Under the pieces are notes generated by a model. It was not told where the DNA came from. It worked only from the letters and a program-made list of their open reading frames with translations, and ran no database searches. Positions 27,283 to 36,096 of a stretch of DNA of 64,000 bases are shown piece by piece; position 1 is the stretch's first letter; every line of letters starts with the position of its first letter. Source of the stretch: Pectobacterium sp. CFBP8739 (GTDB lineage Bacteria > Pseudomonadota > Gammaproteobacteria > Enterobacterales > Enterobacteriaceae); assembly GCF_013449375.1 (NCBI RefSeq), contig NZ_JACDRR010000005.1, positions 692,990 to 756,989 of the forward strand. Reading direction: 5' to 3'. Position numbers and translations under genes: made by a program.

Positions 27283-29151
27283 TTATGCCTCTGAGCGTGG
27301 ATATTCCCGCTCAATAAACGCCGCAAAATCCTGGCACATCTTCTCATCCCCTTGCGCATTATCCGCCAGCACGCGGCTACCATCGACCACGCGAATGTGA
27401 GCTGACAGATCGAAATCCGCTGCAGGCTGAGGACGCGCAGCGGACTGCGCCATCGTGTCCTTCGCCTGTTGCCAGGCTTCATCGACCGTCAGATTACAGG
27501 CCTGCGCCAGATAAGCGGGGTTGAACCCCTCACCAGTCAGACTACGCAGCGTATCATCATGGCTGACGCTATTACCCGGTTGCCAATAGTGCTGTGCCAA
27601 ATCGGGGCCAATCGCCGGGTTATCCGTCAGATAGCCGTCGCGTTGCAAGAAATAGCTGCGCGTCTGCTCCACCGCCATCAGCGCCAGCAGATAGCCCTGA
27701 TAAGAGCACGCCGACTCCATAGACAACAAATGGGGGATCGCCAGCGTCGGACGCGGGCTACCGCTAATACCCAAAATACGCTGTTCGGTATCGCGTGCCA
27801 GTTTTGTCATGGCTTCCGGCGTACGCGCTTCGTCATCCCATGAATAGAGTTGCCACTCGAAATACGGCACCAGCAGGATGTGTCGCTCATTGAAAGCGCG
27901 CATCGGCTGCTGTGTACTGATATCCGCGCGGATCAATTCATCAGGAATCGTCTCTCCCTGCGCATTCTTGGCATAGCGTTTTAACCAGTCAGCGTCACCC
28001 AGCAGACTGTCGCAGAACATGGACTGTGTTTCCGCATACGCCATTGAGGTAGGCGGGAATTCCTGTGAAAAACAGGGCGCATTCTGCCGGATATTGGCGA
28101 AATGCGCCGCGTGTCCACCTTCATGAAACAGCGTATTAATGCCGCTGGATCCGCTGCCAATTTGATCCGGTTTTGCCAGGCTGGTGAAGTTGATCCGTGC
28201 CGGCACCCATTTTCCTTCCTGAACAAAGGGCGGTACTGGGCCGTGCATAAAGCCATTCTCGTATTTACCTTTACGCACCAGCAAATCAAGCTGCATTTCT
28301 GCACCGTTAAACCCAATGCGCAAACGTTTAAAACTGTTGATCCAACGTTCCAGCGACGCAGAGAAAGGGAAATAGGGATCGAGCTGGCGCGTTACATCAC
28401 CCGCGCTGGCATAGCGAATATTCCACGGTTGCAGCGCATCTTCACCCTTTTCATGCACCAGGTTTTTCAGGCTACGGGAATTTGCTTCACGAGTCTGTTC
28501 TTCAAACGGATCGAGGATGGCAAAAAGCTGCTCCGGCGTCATCCGCTCTGTTTTGTTGACCTTATAGTCAAAATAGTTCCTGTAACCCATCTGGCGAGCA
28601 AAGCGGTTACGTAGTGAAATCAGCTCGGGGAAGCCGTTCTGCAACAGCCACTGCTCCAGATCGCGCAATGCCTGCTGAGAACTCTGACGATAGGCTTCGG
28701 TATCATTGGTCGCCTGATTAGTCAGCAGCTCCCCGAGCGAAGCGGAAACCCGTTCACCCTTCGCATCCAGATGCGTCATTTCATAGGATTTACGCTTGGC
28801 GTATAGCGCACTTTCGGCGGCAATGATCTCATCCATCAGCGCCTGAGCCTGTGGATCTTCAATCACATTACAATCGAAAAACCGATACCAGCCTTGCAAG
28901 CCGTGCAACAGCGCCTGCTGTTGTTCAGCACGCGGACGGTTTTCCAGTGTTGCGATATGGGTTCTCAGTTCAGCCAGACGCTGCGGTTGAGAAATAAAGC
29001 GCTTATACGCACTCTCTGCCGCCGAGAAACGCTCGGACACCTCATCGTTGCCCGTTCCCATATACAGTTGCCAAAACAGCTCTTCTTTCGCTTGATGAAC
29101 CGTAAGATAGTCGCGATTCAAGGCATTAAAATAGTCCGCTACCTGTTGCAT
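27283..29151 (-). CDS. M3 family zinc metallopeptidase (oligoendopeptidase type)
   Basis: 622 residues with the gluzincin motif FHEGGHAAHF (two zinc histidines and catalytic Glu), followed by EFPPTSMAYAETQS, where the third ligand is expected. It has no signal peptide and probably degrades cytoplasmic oligopeptides. The open frame extends to 29352 with an Arg/Trp-rich, unlikely N-terminus that overlaps ybiB. ATG 29151 has AAGGA six bases upstream and starts MQQVADYFNALNRDYLTVHQ, so it is preferred. Confidence 0.87.
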   Translation of the reverse strand: MQQVADYFNALNRDYLTVHQAKEELFWQLYMGTGNDEVSERFSAAESAYKRFISQPQRLAELRTHIATLENRPRAEQQQALLHGLQGWYRFFDCNVIEDPQAQALMDEIIAAESALYAKRKSYEMTHLDAKGERVSASLGELLTNQATNDTEAYRQSSQQALRDLEQWLLQNGFPELISLRNRFARQMGYRNYFDYKVNKTERMTPEQLFAILDPFEEQTREANSRSLKNLVHEKGEDALQPWNIRYASAGDVTRQLDPYFPFSASLERWINSFKRLRIGFNGAEMQLDLLVRKGKYENGFMHGPVPPFVQEGKWVPARINFTSLAKPDQIGSGSSGINTLFHEGGHAAHFANIRQNAPCFSQEFPPTSMAYAETQSMFCDSLLGDADWLKRYAKNAQGETIPDELIRADISTQQPMRAFNERHILLVPYFEWQLYSWDDEARTPEAMTKLARDTEQRILGISGSPRPTLAIPHLLSMESACSYQGYLLALMAVEQTRSYFLQRDGYLTDNPAIGPDLAQHYWQPGNSVSHDDTLRSLTGEGFNPAYLAQACNLTVDEAWQQAKDTMAQSAARPQPAADFDLSAHIRVVDGSRVLADNAQGDEKMCQDFAAFIEREYPRSEA

Positions 29152-29236
29152 GCTATTCCTTCTTTCTTCCAATGACAGCCGTCTGGCTGTGTGAAGTAAC
29201 GCGATAAACCGTGGTCGAATAATGCGCTCCAACCAA

Positions 29237-30205
29237 TCAGCCAAGACGCTTCTTGATCGTGGCGACCGCTTGTTCCATTGTCGCCGCTTCGCCAGCAGCC
29301 ACCAGGCAGCACGCCAGTTGCAGACGAATCGCCTGCGGTATGGCAATTTCACCCGTCAGGCACTGCACCGTCCAGCGCGCGGTAGTGACGGCATCCTTTG
29401 CAATCGGCAAGGCATTGGGTGCGACGCTGATATCCTGCCGCAGTTGCAACACGTTAGTATGTTGCTGATGAATAAAATGAATCTCCGGGCAGCGCTGCGG
29501 GTTGGCATAAACCTCCCCCTCCGTGCCATGCATCAAAAGCGCACGCCCGTTGATATCGTTAAAAAATGTTCCCACGCGGGAAACATATTCAGGGTGAGAA
29601 ACGCTGGCGACGCGTAGCGCGTCGCTTTCACCAAACGGCGTCGCCACCTTGGCCAGCGTGTGGCTGCTGTTACGCACGCCCATACGCCAACGTAGCTGTA
29701 ACTGGCGATCGATGGCCGGGCATAATGTCGAGACAGGGATAAATACTGGACTACCGTTATCAAGCTCCTGTTGAGCCTGTTCAGCGTTCTCTGCAATCGT
29801 CACGCCGAGGTTACGCAAAATCTCCGCGCTGGTGACGCGAGTCGGGTCCTCGCTCACGCCATGTACCAATACCGGAAAACCCAGTTTTGCCAGCAGCAGC
29901 GCTAACAGAGGGGTCAGGTTCGCCTGCTTGCGCGCTCCATTATAGCTGGGAAGCACGATGGGCATAGGAAAGCCAGCAGGCGGAGTCAGACGCAATACCT
30001 GTTCGTTCATCGCCTGATAAAAACCCAACATCTCGGCTTCTGATTCACCTTTGATGCGAAATGCAATCAACAACCCACCGAGTTCCAGATCCGGCACGTC
30101 ACCGCGCAGCATCGCGCTATACAGTTCATAAGCCGTGGCCTGATCGACATCACGCGCATGATTCTTCCCGCGCCCCACTTCTTTGATAATTTTGGTGTAA
30201 TCCAT
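29237..30205 (-). CDS. ybiB: YbiB, TrpD2-type nucleic-acid-binding protein
   Basis: 322 residues with an anthranilate-phosphoribosyltransferase-like fold (MDYTKIIKEVGRGKNHARDVDQ, then PSYNGARKQANLTPLLALLL). E. coli YbiB has been shown to bind nucleic acids rather than anthranilate and is LexA-controlled. Length and sequence follow E. coli YbiB. It is upstream of the M3 peptidase gene, with an 85-bp gap. Confidence 0.92.
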   Translation of the reverse strand: MDYTKIIKEVGRGKNHARDVDQATAYELYSAMLRGDVPDLELGGLLIAFRIKGESEAEMLGFYQAMNEQVLRLTPPAGFPMPIVLPSYNGARKQANLTPLLALLLAKLGFPVLVHGVSEDPTRVTSAEILRNLGVTIAENAEQAQQELDNGSPVFIPVSTLCPAIDRQLQLRWRMGVRNSSHTLAKVATPFGESDALRVASVSHPEYVSRVGTFFNDINGRALLMHGTEGEVYANPQRCPEIHFIHQQHTNVLQLRQDISVAPNALPIAKDAVTTARWTVQCLTGEIAIPQAIRLQLACCLVAAGEAATMEQAVATIKKRLG

Positions 30206-30603
30206 GTTGGCCTCTCATTTGCGGCGACACAGTAAAGAACTTATCAATGAAAATAACATGTTTGGCGGGGTTCTGGTGATTCTGGCGCAAAGGAAATTGC
30301 TATTGCGCCGCGTTTTAGCCGAGTAAGAAAGAAAAAATACCCTCCAAGCGTCTAAGTATCAATGCTGGCAGCTAGGCAGCAAAAATGCATGCCTTCGACT
30401 GCAATACAAGTATCAGGGCAGTCAAATCAATCGCACTACGTCCTGAATTTAGCAACTTAAGAAGAAAAAAATGAGCTGAAAGCGTGGAGAACTTACCGCT
30501 TACAGCTCAGTCGAGTTGATGTTAATTCGCCAGAAAATACTTTCCCTGATATACCATCAGTAAAATAGATTAAGCATGAATACGGCCATTTTATGGCCGT
30601 TTT
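30206..30603. other. Intergenic boundary between ybiB and the phage-tail cluster
   Basis: 398 bp with no supported gene. It holds the ybiB promoter side on the left, the minus-strand terminator of the tail operon at 30464-30508 and a second stem-loop at 30582-30605. No integrase, attachment-site repeat or tRNA marks this edge of the phage-derived cluster. Confidence 0.5.
30464..30508 (-). terminator. Terminator of the tail-gene operon
   Basis: On the minus strand GAGCTGTAAGCG pairs with CGCTTTCAGCTC (one mismatch) and is followed by ATTTTTTT. It lies about 100 bp after the last tail gene. Confidence 0.8.
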
Positions 30604-30605
30604 TT
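30582..30605 (+). terminator. Strong stem-loop with T-run facing the tail operon
   Basis: Perfect 8-bp stem ACGGCCAT/ATGGCCGT with a 3-base loop and TTTTT on the plus strand. It overlaps the stop codon of the last minus-strand ORF. It would stop plus-strand transcription entering the cluster. Confidence 0.7.
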
Positions 30606-30759
30606 ACTTGTCATCTGGACTTTTATTTTCCTCAACAATATCTAACATTTCTTTCTCTGAAACTGTTATTACATCTTCAGGGTAATTTTTGGGATCTCCG
30701 CCTATGTAAAACAGCTTCTCATTTCTAGAGTAAAAAAAATTATTTTCTTCGTTAATCAT
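30604..30759 (-). CDS. Short tail-fibre-assembly-like protein (51 residues)
   Basis: Starts MINEENNFFYSRNEKLFYIG and ends EENKSPDDK. Its ATG overlaps the tail-fibre stop (TAATG), so translation is probably coupled. Position and the pattern FYSxxxxxFY...YPxDVIxVSExEML match the N-terminal part of tail-fibre assembly chaperones (Tfa type), but the usual C-terminal domain is missing. It may be a truncated chaperone or a complete small one. Confidence 0.6.
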   Translation of the reverse strand: MINEENNFFYSRNEKLFYIGGDPKNYPEDVITVSEKEMLDIVEENKSPDDK

Positions 30760-33437
30760 TAAACAACCTCCCACAGTTCCCATTTAGAAATAGCACCTGA
30801 TTGTAAATTTTGTCCGAAAGCAAAGACATCAATTAATATTGTGGAGTTTCCATAAAAGCGAGTTATAGAACGAAGTTCTGCACTTGCCCCCCAACTACAG
30901 TTATTTGGATTGCTAGTTTTAATTTCAACACCGTCTGAAGAAAGTACCACAGCATATTTTTTTAAATCATGTATCCATGATGTTGTTGCTACCCCTGTGT
31001 CAATTGTTCCAACAAAAGATTTTGTTTGAGAATTGACAAGAGGGTAACTTACCGTTCCACTTGCTACCTTATTCCATCTGGAAGCAATGTTAATATCAGC
31101 AGTACCGTCAAAAACCACGCCATTAATTTTCCTAGCTACCGCAAGCTTAGTTGCAGCTACAGCAGTGCCGTTAGCAGGTAATGCCCCAACGTCTTCAGCT
31201 GTAGGTTTGTTTTGAGTATTATATTCTTCACTCCACTCTGACCATGAAGCAGAAGACACATAATAGAAACGACGGAATAATTTATTGCTATTGTAGGGGC
31301 GATATTCCTGAGTGACGCCATTCGAGCCATTTGCTGAATTAAGATAAACAAATAAAGACCCAGCAAATGCTATTGGGTAGTGATGCTCTGGTGTTGCATA
31401 AGCATCATATACATTACAGTAAGATCCAGGTGTAAATACATTGTTTAAATCCTGAGATAATCCGCCGTGGAATGCAATTGCACCAATTTCATCTGCTGTC
31501 GGCTTATCCTGATCGCTATAAATACGCGCCCATGGCTTTTCAAAACCGTAGTCATCACGAGAACTTCGATACTTTAATCCACCGTTAGCATAATTGAAAT
31601 GAAATTGGGCTGCTGATGCAGATCCTGTATTTAACCCCATATGCCAAATAAGAGAAGTATCCCCTTCATTTTGTTTAACATAAGCCCCAGAGGGGCTATT
31701 CCACCCAAGGTCATCATTTTTATAAACAACACCTGATGAACCCTGCCTGACATAATTATTGTCGGCATTTTCTTTTGTTATAGCGCCAATCGTTGATGGG
31801 GTTAGGTTCGCTGAATGATATAATTTAACGGGCTGACGCCATTCACCTGCGTATTGTTTCTGTATATAAAAATCATTAGATGGCATCGCCATGTCATTAT
31901 CGAAAAGAACGAAACCATATTGATTACTATCCCCACCAACACCCGCACGATGACGCACTGAAATATATGACAGCCATTTACCATTTTCTAATGATAACGA
32001 GCCAACCTCTTGGTTTTCTGACCATCTAGCAGGAAGTTGGCTGGCTAGAATTTCGGTTGGCTCAGCATTTTTAACAGCCCCAATATCCGCAGCAGTGGGT
32101 CTATGCTGGGTATTATAATCTCGCCGCCATCCGGGAAAATAATCTTTGCCATTGAACACATATGTAAACTGTGAATTTTCATAATGGTCCGGTCGTGGTG
32201 AAGTCGACGGGGTTGTCACCCTTAATGTGTGATTACCATCGTTACCAAATACTTCAACGACAGCTCCTGTAAGATTAATATGACCACACCCAGTATCAGT
32301 AATCGTTCGATTTCTTGCGTATGTCCATGACCCTCTGCATACCCAGTATGGATGGGAAAATGCACCACGCTCACGCAACCAGTCGATCAAATTAGCCGTT
32401 GTCCACTCGCCTTCCACACCACCAATATCAATCGCAGCACTATAGGCTCGGCCCGAACCCATGTTTCTGTTAAATAACTCCCTGTCTGGAATATCCGCAC
32501 CATTCTTGGATTTTTCCAACGCCCCCACAGCAAGATTAACCGTTTCACTCAAACCGAGGTTTGCGGGAGTCAATGCGATATTGGCCGTACCATCAAACGG
32601 GACGCCGTTGATGGTGCGGGGCGTCGCCAGTTTTGCCGCCGCCTGAGCGACGGCCTTCTCTGGTAATGCACCAATATCGGCCGCAGTCGGTTTATTCTTC
32701 GTATTGTAATCACGTCGCCAACCAGGAGAATAATCAACACCATTATAGACATAAGTAAATTGTGCATTCGCTGAATCACTAAGCCCAGCTGGCGTTGTTG
32801 AAGGCGTTGTGATCCTGATTGTCGTGGCGTCGTTTTGCCCCATGACCTCAACAACAGAGCCAGCCAGTGGTATCTGGCCACACTCAGTGTCAGAGATGAT
32901 TTTATTGTGGGCGTATGACCACGAACCACGACACACCCAATAGGCGTGAACAAAGGCACCCTGACTTTCTAACCAGCCAATAAACTCAGCCGTTGTCCAT
33001 AAACCGGCGCTTCCTCCAATAGGGATAGAAGAACTGTATGCACGCGATGAACCCAGATTGCGGTTAAATAGTTCTCTATCCTGAATATCCGCCCCGTTCT
33101 GATCCTTCGCCAGTTTCGTCGCACCAACCGATTTCACAAACGCCGTCGTTGCCACCTGCTGACTATTACTATCCGTTGCAGGCGTTGGCGCTTTCGGTAT
33201 GCCGGTAAAGGTCGGATTCGCCTTCGGCGCATATTGCGTATGCGGATCGGCGGCGGCGGCGTGTGTCGCCAGATCGCTGCCCGTTTTTTCCTGCTCTTTT
33301 TTCAAATAGCGGGTACGACTGGCCAATTCTTTAGCCTGTCGGTTTGAGACGCCATCTGGTCCACCCACGACCGGATCCGACGTTTCGATTTGGTAAATGC
33401 CGTCAACCCATTGCGGGTTCTCTGACAAATTCGCCAT
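30759..33437 (-). CDS. Phage tail fibre / receptor-binding protein
   Basis: 892 residues. The conserved N-terminal attachment part has MANLSENPQWVDGIYQIETS and THAAAADPHTQYAPKANPTFTG. The shaft contains two copies of a module of about 150 residues (GSSRAYSSSIPIGG... and GSGRAYSAAIDIGG..., each ending in FTYVYNG-type and PGWRRDYNT) separated by hinge motifs NTxxKPTAxDIGA. The distal third is AT-rich and unlike the GC-rich N-terminus, as expected for exchanged receptor-binding tips. ATG 33437 is used rather than a TTG at 33443. Confidence 0.88.
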   Translation of the reverse strand: MANLSENPQWVDGIYQIETSDPVVGGPDGVSNRQAKELASRTRYLKKEQEKTGSDLATHAAAADPHTQYAPKANPTFTGIPKAPTPATDSNSQQVATTAFVKSVGATKLAKDQNGADIQDRELFNRNLGSSRAYSSSIPIGGSAGLWTTAEFIGWLESQGAFVHAYWVCRGSWSYAHNKIISDTECGQIPLAGSVVEVMGQNDATTIRITTPSTTPAGLSDSANAQFTYVYNGVDYSPGWRRDYNTKNKPTAADIGALPEKAVAQAAAKLATPRTINGVPFDGTANIALTPANLGLSETVNLAVGALEKSKNGADIPDRELFNRNMGSGRAYSAAIDIGGVEGEWTTANLIDWLRERGAFSHPYWVCRGSWTYARNRTITDTGCGHINLTGAVVEVFGNDGNHTLRVTTPSTSPRPDHYENSQFTYVFNGKDYFPGWRRDYNTQHRPTAADIGAVKNAEPTEILASQLPARWSENQEVGSLSLENGKWLSYISVRHRAGVGGDSNQYGFVLFDNDMAMPSNDFYIQKQYAGEWRQPVKLYHSANLTPSTIGAITKENADNNYVRQGSSGVVYKNDDLGWNSPSGAYVKQNEGDTSLIWHMGLNTGSASAAQFHFNYANGGLKYRSSRDDYGFEKPWARIYSDQDKPTADEIGAIAFHGGLSQDLNNVFTPGSYCNVYDAYATPEHHYPIAFAGSLFVYLNSANGSNGVTQEYRPYNSNKLFRRFYYVSSASWSEWSEEYNTQNKPTAEDVGALPANGTAVAATKLAVARKINGVVFDGTADINIASRWNKVASGTVSYPLVNSQTKSFVGTIDTGVATTSWIHDLKKYAVVLSSDGVEIKTSNPNNCSWGASAELRSITRFYGNSTILIDVFAFGQNLQSGAISKWELWEVV

Positions 33438-33439
33438 GT

Positions 33440-34021
33440 TCAAGCGCTCCCATGATTGTAGTTACTGTCGTATGTCGCCGTCCGGTTGTAGCGGATAGGC
33501 ACTTCCCAATATTCGATGCTGGCCAGGTGACACCGTGCCGGGGCAAACATCCCAATGGCATTGCGTAACATTCTGGCCTGATCGTTGGTAATCGGTTGTT
33601 TTAGCAGCACGCGATAAACCGCCCACGCCGCTTTGTCGCCGTGTACATAAAGGTTGTTGTAGGTGGTTTCCCCGTCGTAACTCAGGCGACCGATGTTCTC
33701 AATCAGCGTACTCTCGCCGAAGCCGAAACGGCGGATGATCTCTTTAATGCTCCACGGCGTTCCTTTGCTGCGATGCAGATCGATAGCGGCCTTGATCAAC
33801 GCACGTTTGGAATCATCCGATTCCGCCAGTTCCCATCCGTCGCCAAACAGCGAGAACTGTTCAGCTAGCAAGGGCAATGCGCTGCTATCGGCAATATCGA
33901 TCAGATAAACCAGTAAGGTATTCAGATCGATGTCATCGAAGCGGTCGGCTAACTCCGCCAACGAGCGAAAACGGGCATCGGCAGCCAGCGGCGGTGGCAG
34001 CAGTCGTAATGAATCAGCCAT
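33440..34021 (-). CDS. Tail protein I (P2 gpI-like baseplate wedge)
   Basis: 193 residues from ATG 34021, which lies inside the 3' end of the gpJ-like gene. Begins MADSLRLLPPPLAADARFRS and contains LLPLLAEQF-type and KGTPWSIKEIIRRFGFG, the typical gpI motif. It connects baseplate and tail fibre. The longer frame from 34081 overlaps gpJ too far. The fibre gene starts two bases after its stop. Confidence 0.88.
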   Translation of the reverse strand: MADSLRLLPPPLAADARFRSLAELADRFDDIDLNTLLVYLIDIADSSALPLLAEQFSLFGDGWELAESDDSKRALIKAAIDLHRSKGTPWSIKEIIRRFGFGESTLIENIGRLSYDGETTYNNLYVHGDKAAWAVYRVLLKQPITNDQARMLRNAIGMFAPARCHLASIEYWEVPIRYNRTATYDSNYNHGSA

Positions 34022-35117
34022 TCGACACCCCGACGACGCTGACATTGATGCCCGTGCAGTTCGCCCATTCGCTGTCATCAAGCACCATCAATGACGGTGA
34101 AACGAGTTCCACCTGATACACGCCGGGAATGGAAAGCGTGGCGATAATCTGGCTCGGAACAATATCGCGCCCCAATGTGGCGGTACGGGTTTCAACCCAG
34201 GCTTGCACGGCTTTCTCCGCCGCAGCCTGAACGACACTAGCCTGTTCACCGTTGAACAGCGTCAATTTGGCGTTGATGGCGTAATCCACCTGCGTGGGGG
34301 ATTTAGCGGAAACAAAATCCGTCAGCGGGCGCACCTGTTCGTCGGAGCAAAAGCTTTCCACCAGCGAGAGCAGGCTGTTGTCCGGCAGACCAGTGCTGAG
34401 CAACGGGTACAGCACCACCTCACCCGGTTCCGGTGACATCACCGCGACATCAACAATGTTTTGGTGCGCCCGCATCGCATGGAAGCGATACGCCAGTTTC
34501 GATCCCGCGGTGCTAAACGATTCCGGCGCCAGTTGAACGCGTTCCCGCAGGCGATCGTCATCCTCTTCCGCAGACCCACCGCTGCTTTTGGTGATATTGA
34601 CGACACGTAAATCGCTGTCACCAATCTCATCCAGCAGCGTACTGATCTGGGCTGGCAGCCAGTCATTGCCCACTTCGCCACTTTCGGTACAGGTCGCCAT
34701 TACAGTGACGCCGCTGCCGTTCGCTCTCAGCAGCGCATCGCTGTCGGTAGTGAAAATCACGCTGTCCGATGCGCTAACGCGGGTGCCTGCTGGAATCAGC
34801 AAATCGCTGACTAACGGCGCTTCGGGGGTAAAACGCAGCTCTGCACGCGCCGGCTGCGCCGCCAAACGGGAGACGCCGACCAGTTCTGCCAGATAATCCA
34901 GCATCGGCGCACGAGCAAACGCGACCAGGTTCTGCTTGGCGGCTTCCTGGACCGCGCTACGCAATAAAGTTTCCCGGTAAGCAAAGAGGTTGATCAGCAG
35001 GCGTTCGGCCTGCGCCGGATAGAGTGTTTTCCCTGAGTCAGCTTCATATTTCGCGATCATTTCGGCAGTAATCTTCGCCGCGTCGCGTTCAATAAAATTG
35101 GGTTCTGTCAGCGCCAT
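34014..35117 (-). CDS. Baseplate assembly protein J (P2 gpJ-like)
   Basis: 367 residues of the baseplate J family, a structural wedge of contractile tails. Starts MALTEPNFIERDAAKITAEM and contains LDYLAELVGVSRLAAQPARAEL and GSAEEDDDRLRERVQLAPESFSTAGS, the central J motif. It is somewhat longer than P2 gpJ. It overlaps gpW upstream and gpI downstream. Confidence 0.92.
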   Translation of the reverse strand: MALTEPNFIERDAAKITAEMIAKYEADSGKTLYPAQAERLLINLFAYRETLLRSAVQEAAKQNLVAFARAPMLDYLAELVGVSRLAAQPARAELRFTPEAPLVSDLLIPAGTRVSASDSVIFTTDSDALLRANGSGVTVMATCTESGEVGNDWLPAQISTLLDEIGDSDLRVVNITKSSGGSAEEDDDRLRERVQLAPESFSTAGSKLAYRFHAMRAHQNIVDVAVMSPEPGEVVLYPLLSTGLPDNSLLSLVESFCSDEQVRPLTDFVSAKSPTQVDYAINAKLTLFNGEQASVVQAAAEKAVQAWVETRTATLGRDIVPSQIIATLSIPGVYQVELVSPSLMVLDDSEWANCTGINVSVVGVSNG

Positions 35118-35455
35118 AACAACTCCGTGGTCTGTGTCGCGCCGTTAGCGGTTTTCCAGCTAATGTGCAGCGTCAGGTGAGCCCCATTCACAGAAGGTTT
35201 AACTGCCAGTAACTGGCAGCGAGGTTCCCATCGTTTGATCGCTTCTACCGATTCCCTGACGACATGCGGGATCGCACGATCGATCGGATAATCGAGATAC
35301 AGATGTAGATTGCTACCAAAGTCAGGCCGATGTGGGTCGCTGCCGCAGGGTGTCCGCAGGATGATGTGAATCGCCTGCATGATATCTGCCGTTCCTTCGA
35401 CGATTTCGCCAGAACGTTGCAGCGCCGGTTGCCAAAAAACAGATTGAGTTTTCAT
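35108..35455 (-). CDS. Baseplate protein W (gpW/gp25 lysozyme-like fold)
   Basis: 115 residues of the gpW/gp25 family. The segment IVEGTADIMQAIHIILRTPCGSDPHRPDFGSNLHLYLDYPI carries the conserved R-T-x-x-G-S-R/D core. It forms the inner baseplate wedge. A stem-loop GGGGGC/GCCCCC (35457-35475) sits directly upstream of the ATG and could limit its translation. Confidence 0.92.
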   Translation of the reverse strand: MKTQSVFWQPALQRSGEIVEGTADIMQAIHIILRTPCGSDPHRPDFGSNLHLYLDYPIDRAIPHVVRESVEAIKRWEPRCQLLAVKPSVNGAHLTLHISWKTANGATQTTELLWR

Positions 35456-35514
35456 AGGGGGCTATTGTCGCCCCCGGTGAGAGGAAGGAATATTAAAGCG
35501 GTTTAGAGAACGTG

Positions 35515-36096
35515 CTAGTGCGAGTGGTGATTGGAGTTGCCGCCGGCATCCATGACGCTGCCGCTGGCGCTGATGTTGCCGGAGATACTGACATCACCAC
35601 TGAGGCTGGCGCCGCCGGAACCGGACATCCCGTTCTCGTAGGTGAGCTGTCCTTGTACCAGCAGCCTACCCGTCACCGTCGTCTCTGGCGCATTGATAGT
35701 GACTTTCTGAGCGTTAACCACCACATCAGTGCCGCTGCTGATTGCAATATGCTGCACGCCGCCGTTGATCGTTAACGTATGCGTTCGGCGATCGTATTCA
35801 ATGTGCGCGCCGTCAGCGAACGTTACCGCCCTTTTGTCCTTATCTGCCAGCGCTGGCACATCAACAGCGGAGTAAATCGCACCCAGAACCAGACCATCTT
35901 CGCCGTTGCCGTCCAGCAGAACTTCGACCTGTTCGCCAATATCTGGCAACCAGTAATCCTTATTGTTCTGCGTATTGCGCTGTAATACCGGTAGCCAGGC
36001 CGTTCGCAGATTGTCGCACTCAGGTAAACGGACGCGCACCATAACGCGAACCTCATCCAGCGCACTGATCGTGCCAATTCGACGAGATAAACTCAT
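35515..36096 (-). CDS. Baseplate spike protein V (P2 gpV-like)
   Basis: 193 residues. An N-terminal OB-fold (VRVMVRVRLPECDNLRTAWLPVL and GEQVEVLLDGNGEDGLVLGAIYS) is followed by a repetitive beta-helix (VTINAPETTVTGRLLVQGQLTYENGMSGSGG) and a His-rich tip NSNHHSH that may bind iron, as in P2-type spikes. It forms the membrane-piercing tip of the tail tube. Confidence 0.92.
   Translation of the reverse strand: MSLSRRIGTISALDEVRVMVRVRLPECDNLRTAWLPVLQRNTQNNKDYWLPDIGEQVEVLLDGNGEDGLVLGAIYSAVDVPALADKDKRAVTFADGAHIEYDRRTHTLTINGGVQHIAISSGTDVVVNAQKVTINAPETTVTGRLLVQGQLTYENGMSGSGGASLSGDVSISGNISASGSVMDAGGNSNHHSH

Noticed and set aside
27273..27482. Small ORF overlapping the M3 peptidase 3' end
   Set aside because: It is a shadow frame of the peptidase gene, with no ribosome binding site and no recognisable motif.
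29152..29352. N-terminal 67-residue extension of the M3 peptidase
   Set aside because: Arg/Trp-rich, overlaps ybiB, and a well-placed ribosome site supports ATG 29151.
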